Shown here: piece after piece, positions 36,349 to 44,538 of the stretch
How positions within the stretch are numbered: the stretch's first letter is position 1
How the letters are laid out: each line of letters begins with the position of its first letter
NCBI RefSeq assembly: GCF_004365875.1
Contig: NZ_SODF01000001.1
Location: 3,100,001-3,164,000 of the forward strand
Direction of reading: 5' to 3'
DNA length: 64,000 nucleotides
Source: Kribbella kalugense
Lineage (GTDB): Bacteria; Actinomycetota; Actinomycetes; Propionibacteriales; Kribbellaceae
Made by a program: the position numbers and the translations under genes
The notes under the pieces: generated by a model
The model's input: the letters and a program-made list of their open reading frames with translations, nothing else
What the model was told of the DNA's origin: nothing
The model's database searches: none

Positions 36349-37482
36349 ATGAAGGTACGAGTCGAGCGTGAGGTGCTGGCCGAGGCGATCGGATGGGTGG
36401 CGCGGCGGTTGCCCAGTCGGCCGAGTGTGCCGATCCTTGCCGGGATGGTGGTGGACGCGGCCGACGGGCAGGTGACGTTGTCCGGGTTCGATTACGAGAG
36501 CTCGGCGCAGGTGAGCGTTCCGGCGGAGGTGGCCGACGAGGGTCGGGTCCTGGTGTCCGGGCGGCTGCTGTCGGACATCTGCCGGAGCATGCCTGGGGAT
36601 TCGGTGGATCTGAGTGGCGAGGCGGCTCGGGTTCAGGTGAGCAGCGGGAGTTCGCGGTTCGTGCTGCAGACGTTGCCCCTCGACGAGTATCCGGCCTTGC
36701 CCGCGATGCCGCAGGCGAGCGGAGTGGTCGACGGGGACGCGTTCGCGCGAGCGGTCGCTCAGGTGGCGAGCGCGTCCGGTCGGGACGACACGCTGCCGGT
36801 GTTCACCGGGATCCGGATCGAGATCCGCGGGGCGACGATCTCCCTGCTGGCGACAGACCGGTATCGGCTTGCCGTACGGACGCTGCCGTGGGAGCCGATC
36901 GATCCCGCCGCGGAGACCAACGTGCTCGTCCCGGCGAAGCTGCTGGGCGACGTGGCCAAATCGATGAGCGGTCACGAGCTCACGTTGTCGCTCGGCTCGA
37001 CCCGGACTGGGGACGGCTTGATCGGGTTCGAGGGCGGCGGGCTGCATGTGACCAGCCGGCTGATCGACGGCGAGTTCCCGAAGGTTCGCAGTCTGATCCC
37101 GGCCGAGAATGCGATCACCAGCACGGTGACTGTCGACACCGCCGCGCTCGTCGAGGCGGTCAAGCGGGTCGCGCTGGTGGCCGAACGATCAGCGCCCGTG
37201 CGGATCACGTTCGCCGACGCTACGGCGACACTCGACGCCGGCAACGGTGAAGAAGCACAGGCCTCGGAGTCCGTCGAGGTCACGCTCACGGGCGACCCGG
37301 TGACGACCGGCTTCAAGGCCGGCTACCTGCTCGATGGGCTGGCCTCGCTGGGCACACCTATTGCGCACTTCGCCTTCACTGTGCCGACGAAACCGGCCAA
37401 CCTGATCGGTCTTCGCTCCCCCGACGAGACACCCACGGCAGAGTCCGCCTACATCCTGATGCCCATGCGTCTGCCCACCTGA
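36349..37482 (+). CDS. dnaN: DNA polymerase III beta subunit paralogue (second sliding clamp)
   Basis: DnaN-like clamp of 377 residues from ATG 36349 (GGGGAGGAG upstream). Three clamp domains can be followed: 1-120 (MKVRVEREVLAEAIGWV), 125-245 (TDRYRLAVRTLPWE is the conserved domain II motif) and 250-377, ending in YILMPMRLPT, which matches the hydrophobic cleft C-terminus YxxMPMRL. No dnaA, recF or gyrB and no DnaA boxes are nearby, so this is not oriC. It is a second clamp, as known in Streptomyces. It is likely cotranscribed with the flanking P-loop and DUF218 genes. Confidence 0.92.
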   Translation: MKVRVEREVLAEAIGWVARRLPSRPSVPILAGMVVDAADGQVTLSGFDYESSAQVSVPAEVADEGRVLVSGRLLSDICRSMPGDSVDLSGEAARVQVSSGSSRFVLQTLPLDEYPALPAMPQASGVVDGDAFARAVAQVASASGRDDTLPVFTGIRIEIRGATISLLATDRYRLAVRTLPWEPIDPAAETNVLVPAKLLGDVAKSMSGHELTLSLGSTRTGDGLIGFEGGGLHVTSRLIDGEFPKVRSLIPAENAITSTVTVDTAALVEAVKRVALVAERSAPVRITFADATATLDAGNGEEAQASESVEVTLTGDPVTTGFKAGYLLDGLASLGTPIAHFAFTVPTKPANLIGLRSPDETPTAESAYILMPMRLPT

Positions 37483-37484
37483 GC

Positions 37485-38171
37485 ATGGATGAGGACCTGA
37501 TTGCGGCGTACCTCGCGCGGCGAGATCCGGTCGAGCGGCCGGTGGACCGGATCGTGCTGATGGGGTCCGCCGTCGTCGAATCGATTGGGGTCGCCGCAGA
37601 GGCATACCGCGCGTACAACAAGCCGCTCATCGTGAGTGGCGGGATCGGGCACTCGACGCACTACCTCGAGGACGCGGTCCGACGGCGCGGACTGGACGTC
37701 CAACTCGGTCGCCCGGAGTCGCACGTGTTCCGCGACCTGCTGATCGAGGCCGGCGTTCCACAGCACGACATCGTGGTCGAGGACCAGTCCACCAACTGCG
37801 GCGAGAACGCGGAGTTCACTCGCCGGCTGATCGACAGTCCGCAGGCGCTGCTGCTGATCCAGGACCCGACGATGCAGCGTCGTACGCATGCCTGCTTCGA
37901 GCGTTCCTTCAGCACGCTGCCAGGGACAACCTTGATCAGCCACGCTCCAGTCATCCCTTGGATCAGTCCCGACCACGTGAGCGCCGGACCGGAGGCACCC
38001 GAGATCTGGAGCCGCGAGCGCTTCCGATCACTCCTCCTCGGCGAGATCCATCGTCTCAGTCCAGACGTGTACGGCCCACGCGGCCGCAACTTCATCGATC
38101 ACGTCGAGGTCCCCGCCGAGATCGTTGCCTCGTACAACCGTCTGGTCGCGGCGGGCAGCGTTACTCGCTGA
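37485..38171 (+). CDS. DUF218/YdcF-family protein
   Basis: Protein of 228 residues, without signal peptide or membrane helix. DRIVLMGSAVVESI, KPLIVSGGIGHST and DQSTNCGENAEFTR match the DUF218 fold of E. coli YdcF, which binds S-adenosylmethionine. It starts two bases after the dnaN stop, so it is probably translated from the same message. The 3' end overlaps the convergent hydrolase gene by 11 bp. Function unknown. Confidence 0.85.
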   Translation: MDEDLIAAYLARRDPVERPVDRIVLMGSAVVESIGVAAEAYRAYNKPLIVSGGIGHSTHYLEDAVRRRGLDVQLGRPESHVFRDLLIEAGVPQHDIVVEDQSTNCGENAEFTRRLIDSPQALLLIQDPTMQRRTHACFERSFSTLPGTTLISHAPVIPWISPDHVSAGPEAPEIWSRERFRSLLLGEIHRLSPDVYGPRGRNFIDHVEVPAEIVASYNRLVAAGSVTR

Positions 38172-38928
38172 GGAAGTACTCCGTCAGCACTCGAGCCATC
38201 GTCTCCGGCGGGAGAGTGTGGAACGTGCCGTCATGCCCCTCCGCCTGCGCGTTCGGCAACGCGGCCGCGGTCTGCTTGACCGAATCCTTCAGCCACTCCG
38301 GACTGGTGTTGCTGTACAGGGCAAGCGTTGGCACGTCGATCGAGGACAGCAGTTTTGTCGGTACGGCGCTGTCGCCCAGCTGCAGACCGTCGTATACCAA
38401 GGTGTGCGCGATCGCCTCCATTCCGGCCCACATCGGCGTCTGCCGGATCTGGTCGACCACCTCCTTCGGCTGCCCCACGGCCTCGACCATGAACAGCTCG
38501 GCCGCTCCGCCAGGGTTGCCCGCGTCGACGAACTCCTGCAGTCGCTCGATATACCGGTCCGGCGCCGGCGGTGCTCCCTCGACCCGGAACGGCGGCTCCA
38601 GCACCGCCTGCTTCTCGAACGGCAGGCCGGCCTGAAACAGGACCATCGACCCGGAGGAGTACGCGCAAGCGAACCGCGCGCCGGTCGCCGAGCGAACCGC
38701 CTCGAGGTCCTCCCACTCACGCTCGATGGCATACGGCAACGTGTCTCCCGAGTCGCCACGACCCCGCCGGTCGTAGTTCACCACCGTGAACGTAGACGCC
38801 AGCGCCTCGGCGTCGGCGACGTACCGAGACCGCTCCGTGAATCCACCAGCGACCAGCACCAAGCCCGGGCCGCTCCCGTAGACGTCGTACGCGAGCTCGG
38901 TCCCGTCCTTGGACACAACCTTCTCCAT
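38161..38928 (-). CDS. Alpha/beta hydrolase
   Basis: Hydrolase of 255 residues from ATG 38928 (AAAGGAG upstream). The motif GSGPGLVLVAGG at about 16-27 is the oxyanion region. The nucleophile elbow appears as AYSSGSMV (S-S-G-S rather than GxSxG), a deviation, with the Ser near 100. The acid is near PTLALYSNTSPEW and His in EGHDGTFHTLPPE. The cap is small. It diverges from the LysR regulator of formate dehydrogenase. Substrate unknown. Confidence 0.82.
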   Translation of the reverse strand: MEKVVSKDGTELAYDVYGSGPGLVLVAGGFTERSRYVADAEALASTFTVVNYDRRGRGDSGDTLPYAIEREWEDLEAVRSATGARFACAYSSGSMVLFQAGLPFEKQAVLEPPFRVEGAPPAPDRYIERLQEFVDAGNPGGAAELFMVEAVGQPKEVVDQIRQTPMWAGMEAIAHTLVYDGLQLGDSAVPTKLLSSIDVPTLALYSNTSPEWLKDSVKQTAAALPNAQAEGHDGTFHTLPPETMARVLTEYFLSE

Positions 38929-39057
38929 CACAGCTCCTTTGTCAGAGAGATCTCTGCCCATCCGTCGAACGGATCCGCGCCCGACAGACACCCTGTGACT
39001 CACATCACAACACGCCGAGATCTTCCAGCGAGCACCGCAGCTCACTACAGTTGGTTT

Positions 39058-39068
39058 ATGTATACAGA
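39058..39068. promoter_or_regulatory. TGTATACA operator-like site, copy 1
   Basis: atgtatacaga with palindromic core TGTATACA, 28 bp before the LysR start, in the gap shared with the divergent hydrolase. The same 11 bases recur at 41322-41332 downstream of formate dehydrogenase. FadR/VanR-type GntR proteins commonly bind GTATAC-centred sites. Confidence 0.5.
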
Positions 39069-39095
39069 CGACTGCACACCGGACCGGATTCGTTG

Positions 39096-40067
39096 ATGCT
39101 GCTCCGACAGCTGGAGTACCTCGTCGCCCTCGCCCGGGAGAAGCATTTCGCCCGGGCCGCGGATGCCTGCTACGTCTCGCAGCCGTCGTTGTCCGCCGCG
39201 ATCCGCAAGCTCGAGCAGGAGCTCGACGTACCGATCGTGCGCCGCGGCCGCCGGTTCGAGGGCCTGACGCCCGAAGGTGAGCGAGTACTCCTCTGGGCCC
39301 AGCGCATCCTGGCCGAACAAGATGCGCTCCGCCACGAGTTGTCAGTGATGCGCGGCGGCCTGAACGGCACGCTCCGGCTCGGCGCGATCCCGACCGCGAT
39401 GCCAGTGGTCTCGCTGCTCACCACACCGTTCTGCGCGCGCCACACGAACGCCCGAGTCACCCTCGAGTCGCTGTCGTCGCGCGATATCACCCACAAGCTC
39501 GCCGAGTTCGAGCTCGACGTCGCGATGACGTACCTCGACGACGACACCCTCGGCCAGGTCCGCAAGACCCCGCTGTACGAGGAGCGCTATCTGCTGCTCA
39601 CCCCGAAGCACTCCGAGCTGGCCGACGTACCGATGGCGACGTGGGCACAAGTCGCCGAGCTGCCGCTCTGCCTGCTCTCCCCCGACATGCGCAACCGCCG
39701 GATCATGAACGGCTACTTCACCGACGACGGTGTGACCGCGACGCCGGCGATCGAGAGCGACACGGTCTCCGGGCTGTACAGCCACTTGCACGGCAACCAT
39801 TGGTCGACGGTGATCTCGCACGCGTGGCTGCACATGTTCGGCGTACCGGACGGGATGCGCGTCGTACCGCTGAAGGGTCCCGACCATGGGCCGCGGGTTG
39901 GTCTGGTGATCGCCGCGCGCAGTCCCGAGCCGGTGCTCGCGCGTGCGCTGCTCGATGTCGCGCGGCAGGCCGGCGTACACAAAGCTCTCGACGATCTACT
40001 CGATGTGCACTTGATGGGTTCTGGCTATCTCGACATAGCGAGCAAGTCTTTGACCGTCGGTCCTTGA
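39096..40067 (+). CDS. LysR-family regulator of formate dehydrogenase
   Basis: Regulator of 323 residues from ATG 39096. The HTH LEYLVALAREKHFARAADAC, then YVSQPSLSAAIRKLEQELD, is canonical. The C-terminal domain resembles the OxyR/CynR-type fold (YEERYLLLTPKHS). It is 45 bp upstream of the formate dehydrogenase gene on the same strand, a recurrent LysR/fdh arrangement, so it most likely controls fdh in response to formate or a related signal. Confidence 0.88.
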   Translation: MLLRQLEYLVALAREKHFARAADACYVSQPSLSAAIRKLEQELDVPIVRRGRRFEGLTPEGERVLLWAQRILAEQDALRHELSVMRGGLNGTLRLGAIPTAMPVVSLLTTPFCARHTNARVTLESLSSRDITHKLAEFELDVAMTYLDDDTLGQVRKTPLYEERYLLLTPKHSELADVPMATWAQVAELPLCLLSPDMRNRRIMNGYFTDDGVTATPAIESDTVSGLYSHLHGNHWSTVISHAWLHMFGVPDGMRVVPLKGPDHGPRVGLVIAARSPEPVLARALLDVARQAGVHKALDDLLDVHLMGSGYLDIASKSLTVGP

Positions 40068-40112
40068 CCCGGCGATGGTGGAAATCCGTTCAGGACAAGG
40101 AGATTCTCCATC

Positions 40113-41273
40113 ATGGCAAAGATTGTGTGTGTGCTGTACGACGACCCGACGACGGGCTTCCCGACGTCGTACGCCCGTGACGACATCCCCACCATCGAGA
40201 GCTACCCCGGCGGTCAGACCGCGCCGTCGCCGAAGGCTGTCGACTTCAAGCCGGGCGCCCTGCTCGGCAGCGTGTCCGGTGAGCTCGGCCTCCGGCGATT
40301 CCTGGAGGAGCAGGGGCACACGCTGGTCGTCACGTCCGACAAGGAGGGTCCTGACTCGGTGCTCGATCGCGAACTCCCGGATGCCGATGTGGTGATCTCG
40401 CAACCATTCTGGCCGGCGTACCTGACCGCCGAGCGGATCGCGAAGGCGCCGAAGCTCAAGCTCGCGATCACCGCCGGCATCGGCTCGGACCACGTCGATC
40501 TGGACGCGGCGATCGCGAACGGCATGACAGTTGCCGAGGTCACCTATTCGAACAGCATCAGCGTTGCCGAGCACGTGGTGATGATGATCCTCGGACTGGT
40601 GCGCAACTACATTCCGTCGTACCAGGTCGTCGTCGACGGCGGGTGGAACATCGCGGACTGCGTCGAGCGCTCGTACGACCTCGAGGGGATGAATGTCGGC
40701 ACGGTCGCGGCCGGCCGGATCGGGACCGCCGTACTGAGGCGGCTCGCGCCGTTCGACGTGAAGCTGCACTACACCGACCGACACCGGCTGCCGGAATCGG
40801 TCGAGCGCGAACTCAACCTGACCTTCCACCCGAGCGCCGCCGACATGGTCCCGCACTGCGACGTGGTCACGATCAACGCGCCGCTGCACCCGGAGACCGA
40901 GGGACTGTTCGGGGATGAGCTCCTCGCGACCATGAAGCACGGGAGCTACCTGATCAACACCGCGCGGGGCAAGATCGCCGACCGGGACGCGATCGTCCGG
41001 GCGCTGGAGAGCGGGCAGCTGGCCGGGTACGCCGGCGACGTCTGGTACCCGCAACCCGCGCCGGCCGACCACCCGTGGCGGACCATGCCGCACCACGGCA
41101 TGACCCCGCACATCTCCGGCTCGTCGCTGTCCGCCCAGACCCGGTACGCCGCCGGCACCCGGGAGATCCTGGAATCGTGGCTGGGCGGTACGCCGATCCG
41201 CGACGAGTACCTGATCGTCGACGGCGGACGGCTCGCCGGGACCGGGGCGCACAGCTACTCGACCCGGGTGTAA
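40113..41273 (+). CDS. fdh: NAD-dependent formate dehydrogenase
   Basis: Soluble D-2-hydroxyacid dehydrogenase-fold enzyme of 386 residues converting formate and NAD+ to CO2 and NADH. Key residues match Pseudomonas sp. 101 FDH with a one-residue offset: N147, R285, Q314 and H333, plus the PFWPAYLT wall at 98-105. The cofactor loop is GTVAAGRIG at 196-204, and D222 (HYTDRHRLP) indicates NAD+ rather than NADP+. In context it oxidises formate released by the formyl-CoA transferase of the oxalate operon nearby. Confidence 0.95.
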   Translation: MAKIVCVLYDDPTTGFPTSYARDDIPTIESYPGGQTAPSPKAVDFKPGALLGSVSGELGLRRFLEEQGHTLVVTSDKEGPDSVLDRELPDADVVISQPFWPAYLTAERIAKAPKLKLAITAGIGSDHVDLDAAIANGMTVAEVTYSNSISVAEHVVMMILGLVRNYIPSYQVVVDGGWNIADCVERSYDLEGMNVGTVAAGRIGTAVLRRLAPFDVKLHYTDRHRLPESVERELNLTFHPSAADMVPHCDVVTINAPLHPETEGLFGDELLATMKHGSYLINTARGKIADRDAIVRALESGQLAGYAGDVWYPQPAPADHPWRTMPHHGMTPHISGSSLSAQTRYAAGTREILESWLGGTPIRDEYLIVDGGRLAGTGAHSYSTRV

Positions 41274-41321
41274 GCGGGATCACGTGAGACGCGGGCATAA
41301 CCGGTGAGTACGCCTGGTTGA

Positions 41322-41332
41322 ATGTATACAGA
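41322..41332. promoter_or_regulatory. TGTATACA operator-like site, copy 2
   Basis: Identical 11-mer to 39058-39068, here 25 bp before a small ORF and 48 bp after formate dehydrogenase. May regulate the small ORF or the following GntR gene. Confidence 0.5.
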
Positions 41333-41357
41333 AGCCAGAATTCAAGGAAGGGTTGAC

Positions 41358-41519
41358 ATGATCTTCACACGTAGGTTCGGTGCTCTGGCGGCTCGCCCGC
41401 AGTTCCCGGATGCCCCGGAGCTGCAGCAGGAGCTGAACACCCCGGTCGACCTGGACGCGGAGCTCGCCAAACTCACAGACGAAACCGACCCCGTTCACGC
41501 CGACGAGTCGGCCGCCTGA
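41358..41519 (+). CDS. Small hypothetical protein, 53 residues
   Basis: Short ORF from ATG 41358 with a good ribosome site (AAGGAAGGG at 41344-41352). Basic N-terminus (MIFTRRFGALAARP), then an acidic C-terminal half (LDAELAKLTDETDP); no membrane helix. It follows formate dehydrogenase by 84 bp and precedes the GntR operator. No family recognised; composition and start signals support a real gene. It could be a small accessory protein. Confidence 0.55.
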   Translation: MIFTRRFGALAARPQFPDAPELQQELNTPVDLDAELAKLTDETDPVHADESAA

Positions 41520-41530
41520 TCCAGCCAAAA

Positions 41531-41565
41531 CATGGCACTTGGTAGACTGTCTACCAAGTGCCATG
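41531..41565. promoter_or_regulatory. 35-bp perfect palindrome, GntR operator
   Basis: 17-bp arms (catggcacttggtagac / gtctaccaagtgccatg) around a central T, 20 bp before the GntR start. The core TTGGTAGAC-GTCTACCAA fits the TGGT-ACCA form of FadR-subfamily operators. Strong enough also to act as a terminator for the small ORF that ends at 41519. Confidence 0.75.
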
Positions 41566-41585
41566 CTGTATCGGGAAGGGACCTC

Positions 41586-42338
41586 ATGACGACGATCAGT
41601 GCAGGGCCAGGGGCGGGTGCGGAACCGGCCGGCGTGCGGCATGTCAAGCGGCCGACGCCGTTGCGGGAGTCGGTCTACGAGGCCCTCACCGAGATGATCA
41701 TCGACGGTACGCTCGAGCGCGGCCGCCACCTGGTCGAGGTCGAGCTGGCCGGCCTGCTGGGCGTCTCCCGGCAGCCAGTCCGCGAGGCCCTGCAGCGGCT
41801 CAACAACGAGGGCTGGGTAGACCTGCGACCCGGTTTCGGCGCGATGGTGCACGTGCCGGCCGAGGACGAGGTCGACCAACTGCTCGCGGCCCGTGCGGCC
41901 CTCGAGTCCGAGTCCGCGCGACTCGCAGCCCGGCACGCGACGAAGGACGACGTCGCGAAACTACGGGAGCTCTGCAAGGTCGGTACGGCGTACCAGGAAT
42001 CCGGTGACATCGACGGCACCGTGCGTACGAACGCCGAGCTGCACAGCTTCATCACCCAGATGTCCGGCAACAGGTTCCTGGTCGACTTCGCAGCCCAGGT
42101 GGATCGACGGGTCCGCTGGTACTACACGCCGGTCGCCCCGGTCCGCGGCGCCGCGTCCTGGCGCGAACACAACCGCCTGGTCAAGGCGATCAGCGACGGC
42201 GACGAGGACAAGGCCGCCCAGATCATGCGCGAACACACCGAACACACCCGCAAGGCCTACCACGACCTCCAGGCCGCCGCAGCCCCCACCGAGCCCACCG
42301 AGGACACAGCTCCCCGCCGCCGACGCCGTACGACCTGA
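41586..42338 (+). CDS. GntR-family regulator, FadR/FCD subfamily
   Basis: Regulator of 250 residues from ATG 41586. Winged helix about 20-85 (PLRESVYEALTEMIIDGTL, LAGLLGVSRQPVREALQRL). All-helical FCD ligand domain about 95-225 with expected metal ligands (AELHSFITQMSGN, REHNRLVKAI). The C-terminus is a basic RRRRRTT tail after a Pro/Glu linker. FCD regulators sense carboxylates such as lactate, malonate or oxalate-type acids. It converges with the oxalate operon and is the nearest candidate regulator for it, though its own operator differs from the shared oxalate sites. Confidence 0.88.
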   Translation: MTTISAGPGAGAEPAGVRHVKRPTPLRESVYEALTEMIIDGTLERGRHLVEVELAGLLGVSRQPVREALQRLNNEGWVDLRPGFGAMVHVPAEDEVDQLLAARAALESESARLAARHATKDDVAKLRELCKVGTAYQESGDIDGTVRTNAELHSFITQMSGNRFLVDFAAQVDRRVRWYYTPVAPVRGAASWREHNRLVKAISDGDEDKAAQIMREHTEHTRKAYHDLQAAAAPTEPTEDTAPRRRRRTT

Positions 42339-42354
42339 CCACCACCCGAAAGCA

Positions 42355-42438
42355 TTCGAGGGGATATCCCTTCGAACTGTGCCTTCTCCTCTGGTAGACC
42401 AAGGGAGAAGGCACAAGCTCAACGGATATCCCCTCGAA
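42355..42438. repeat. Nested double palindrome between GntR gene and oxalate operon
   Basis: Outer arms ttcgaggggatatcc (42355-42369) and ggatatcccctcgaa (42424-42438), perfect 15 bp. Inner arms tgtgccttctcc (42378-42389) and ggagaaggcaca (42404-42415), perfect 12 bp. The inner loop contains TGGTAGACCA. It probably terminates both convergent units, and the loop resembles the GntR operator core. Confidence 0.75.
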
Positions 42439-42440
42439 CG

Positions 42441-42974
42441 TCAGGCGACGCGCTTCTTGCGGGCTCGGCCGGTGGCGGCCTTGCGGGCTTCTAGGGATGC
42501 CGCCAGGTGGACGTACTGCTCCACCGTGCGGCGGGCGTATTCGTTGCGGTCGAGGATGCGGGGCCACCAGTGGCGGCCTAGTTGTTCGTGCATCCAGAGG
42601 AAGCCGATCGCGAAGCCCATGCTGAGCAAGGCCCGGAACGCGAGGAACTTCCACGGTTCCGGCGGTAGGCCCGGCGTACCGGCCACTACCCATTCGGTCA
42701 CGACCGCGTGCACCATCAGGGCGAGCGGGAACCCGATCACCCAGTAGACCGCCGCCGGCGCGAACACTCCGGCGGGGACTTTCCGGAGTGCGACCAGTAC
42801 GGCGTACCCGGCACCGAACAGCATCAGCGGTACGCCGAGTCCGAGACCGGTCAGCACTGCCCAACCGACAGGCTGGCCGACGAACGCGCCCAGTCCGCCG
42901 GCGATGAGCCCGGCCGCGGCACCGACCGAGATGGCCGGAACCGAGAACTCTGCAAGCTGCTTCGGGTCTGCCAC
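42441..42974 (-). CDS. Small membrane protein, partner of Nramp-like transporter
   Basis: Membrane protein of 177 residues with GTG start at 42974, one base after the transporter's stop codon. Four hydrophobic segments at about 12-32, 38-60, 68-90 and 115-135, then a basic cytoplasmic tail ending KAATGRARKKRVA. No family recognised. The tight spacing and position at the end of the operon suggest a subunit or chaperone of the transporter encoded just upstream. This pairing is inference. Confidence 0.75.
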   Translation of the reverse strand: MADPKQLAEFSVPAISVGAAAGLIAGGLGAFVGQPVGWAVLTGLGLGVPLMLFGAGYAVLVALRKVPAGVFAPAAVYWVIGFPLALMVHAVVTEWVVAGTPGLPPEPWKFLAFRALLSMGFAIGFLWMHEQLGRHWWPRILDRNEYARRTVEQYVHLAASLEARKAATGRARKKRVA

Positions 42975-42975
42975 C

Positions 42976-44475
42976 TCAACCCACCGCCACGCCGAAGCGG
43001 AACAGGCAGTAGAACAACATGCCGAGATAGAACACCGCACCGAATCCGATGATCACGTTCCGCACCGGACCCGGCCGGATCTTCTTGGGCAGCAGCATGT
43101 TGTTGGTCAGCAGCAACACAATGCAGTACGCACCCATCGCGAACGTGGACAGGAACGCGAGCGTGTCCAGGATCCCGGCCGGACCGTCGGCCGGGCCGAA
43201 GAGCAGGATCAGGATGCCGAACAGGATCACGCCCCACAGGAACCCGGCGTACAGACGCGACATCGAGAACCGTTTGGCGCCCGGTACGAAGTAGTACGTC
43301 ATGTCCGCCTGGCCGCGGGAGAACGAGTCGAACAGACCCAGGGTCGCGTTCAGCCCGATCAGCGCGATGAAGGCGAAGAACAACGTCCCGAGGATCGGCG
43401 AGCCGGCCGATGCGAACGCGTCCGACATCGCCTTCAGCGCCGCATCCCGGTCACCACCCTCGATCAGCGAAGCCACGTTCGGGTTCTGCCGGGCCGCCGA
43501 CATGGCCAGCACGGTGAACGAGATCGTCACCAGCATGGTGATGCCCCAGAAGAGCAGGATCGCGTCGAACGTGACCCACTTGCGCCAGCCCTTCCACTTC
43601 GCCATCTCGGCCGGGTCCTCGGTGTCGAACATGAACCCGCGCGACGGCATCGTCTCCGCCTCGCCCTCGGTCCGCAGACCCCGGATGTTCGGGATGTGCG
43701 CACCCATACCGGCGCCGCTGTCGCGCAACTGCAGCGTGTACCACATCTGCTGCATACCGGATGGTCCGGCGAACGCGATCGAACCGACCACGACCGGGAA
43801 CCAGGTCGACGTCATCGCCTCGTGCGGGAAGTACCCGAACGCGAACATCCCGGACAGCGTCCGGCCGAGGTCGTCCCAGTTGCCGACGATCGCCGCGATC
43901 ACCGACGTACCGACGACCAGCACGCCGATCAGCAGACCGAGCAGTTTCTCGAGGAAGTTGTAGATCACCGACAGCAGACTGAACAGCACACCGACGAACA
44001 CCAGAGCCACGCACGCGGTGACCTGCCAGGGTATGCCGGTGATCTCCTCGAACGCGGCCGCGCCGGCGGACAGATGGCCCGGCCACATGTAGATCAGGAT
44101 CGCCGCCGCGTAGAAGAACCACATCAGCGGTTTGAAGACCCGGGCCGCGCCGAAGAAGATGCTCTCCCCGGTGGCCATCGCGTACCGCGCCATCTCCAGC
44201 AGCACGAACGCCTGCAGCGTGACTCCGACCATGAACAACCAGCGGATGTCCGGCCCGAACACCAGGACGAGCCGGGGCCACATGTACGACTCCCCCATGC
44301 CCACGCCCAGTGCGACCAGGAAGACGGTCGGACCGAGGATGTGCATGGACGGTGGTGCGTCCGGAAGCTTCCGGATCGGCATCGGTTCGAGCCTGCCCGC
44401 TTTCCAGACCTTCTCGGTCACGGCTGCCGCGGCCGGCTCTTCGGGAACTTCTGAGGTCTTGCTTGTGACGTCCAA
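42976..44475 (-). CDS. Divergent Nramp-like (APC superfamily) transporter
   Basis: Integral membrane transporter of 499 residues with about eleven hydrophobic helices, arranged as in Nramp/LeuT-fold proteins. The first helix reads GPTVFLVALGVGMGESYMWP; the metal-binding DPGN of true Nramp proteins is absent, and the helix 6 region (AFAGPSGMQQMWY) lacks the MPH motif. Metal transport is therefore doubtful. Gene position, fourth in the ThDP enzyme/frc/acyl-CoA synthetase operon, makes a small carboxylate such as oxalate or formate a plausible substrate. A cytoplasmic insertion near 265-300 is Glu-rich. Confidence 0.8.
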   Translation of the reverse strand: MDVTSKTSEVPEEPAAAAVTEKVWKAGRLEPMPIRKLPDAPPSMHILGPTVFLVALGVGMGESYMWPRLVLVFGPDIRWLFMVGVTLQAFVLLEMARYAMATGESIFFGAARVFKPLMWFFYAAAILIYMWPGHLSAGAAAFEEITGIPWQVTACVALVFVGVLFSLLSVIYNFLEKLLGLLIGVLVVGTSVIAAIVGNWDDLGRTLSGMFAFGYFPHEAMTSTWFPVVVGSIAFAGPSGMQQMWYTLQLRDSGAGMGAHIPNIRGLRTEGEAETMPSRGFMFDTEDPAEMAKWKGWRKWVTFDAILLFWGITMLVTISFTVLAMSAARQNPNVASLIEGGDRDAALKAMSDAFASAGSPILGTLFFAFIALIGLNATLGLFDSFSRGQADMTYYFVPGAKRFSMSRLYAGFLWGVILFGILILLFGPADGPAGILDTLAFLSTFAMGAYCIVLLLTNNMLLPKKIRPGPVRNVIIGFGAVFYLGMLFYCLFRFGVAVG

Positions 44476-44538
44476 GGCGGACTCCTTAGTTCGACGCCAA
44501 CTAGCGGATCAACATCCCCCGCAGACTGCTTCCTCCAA

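Noticed and set aside
36349..37482. Possible replication origin near dnaN
   Set aside because: No dnaA, recF or gyrB, no DnaA box cluster and no AT-rich unwinding region. It is a second clamp gene, not oriC.
42976..44475. Manganese/iron Nramp transporter
   Set aside because: Annotation by fold alone would say metal transporter, but DPGN and MPH motifs are missing and the operon context is carboxylate metabolism.
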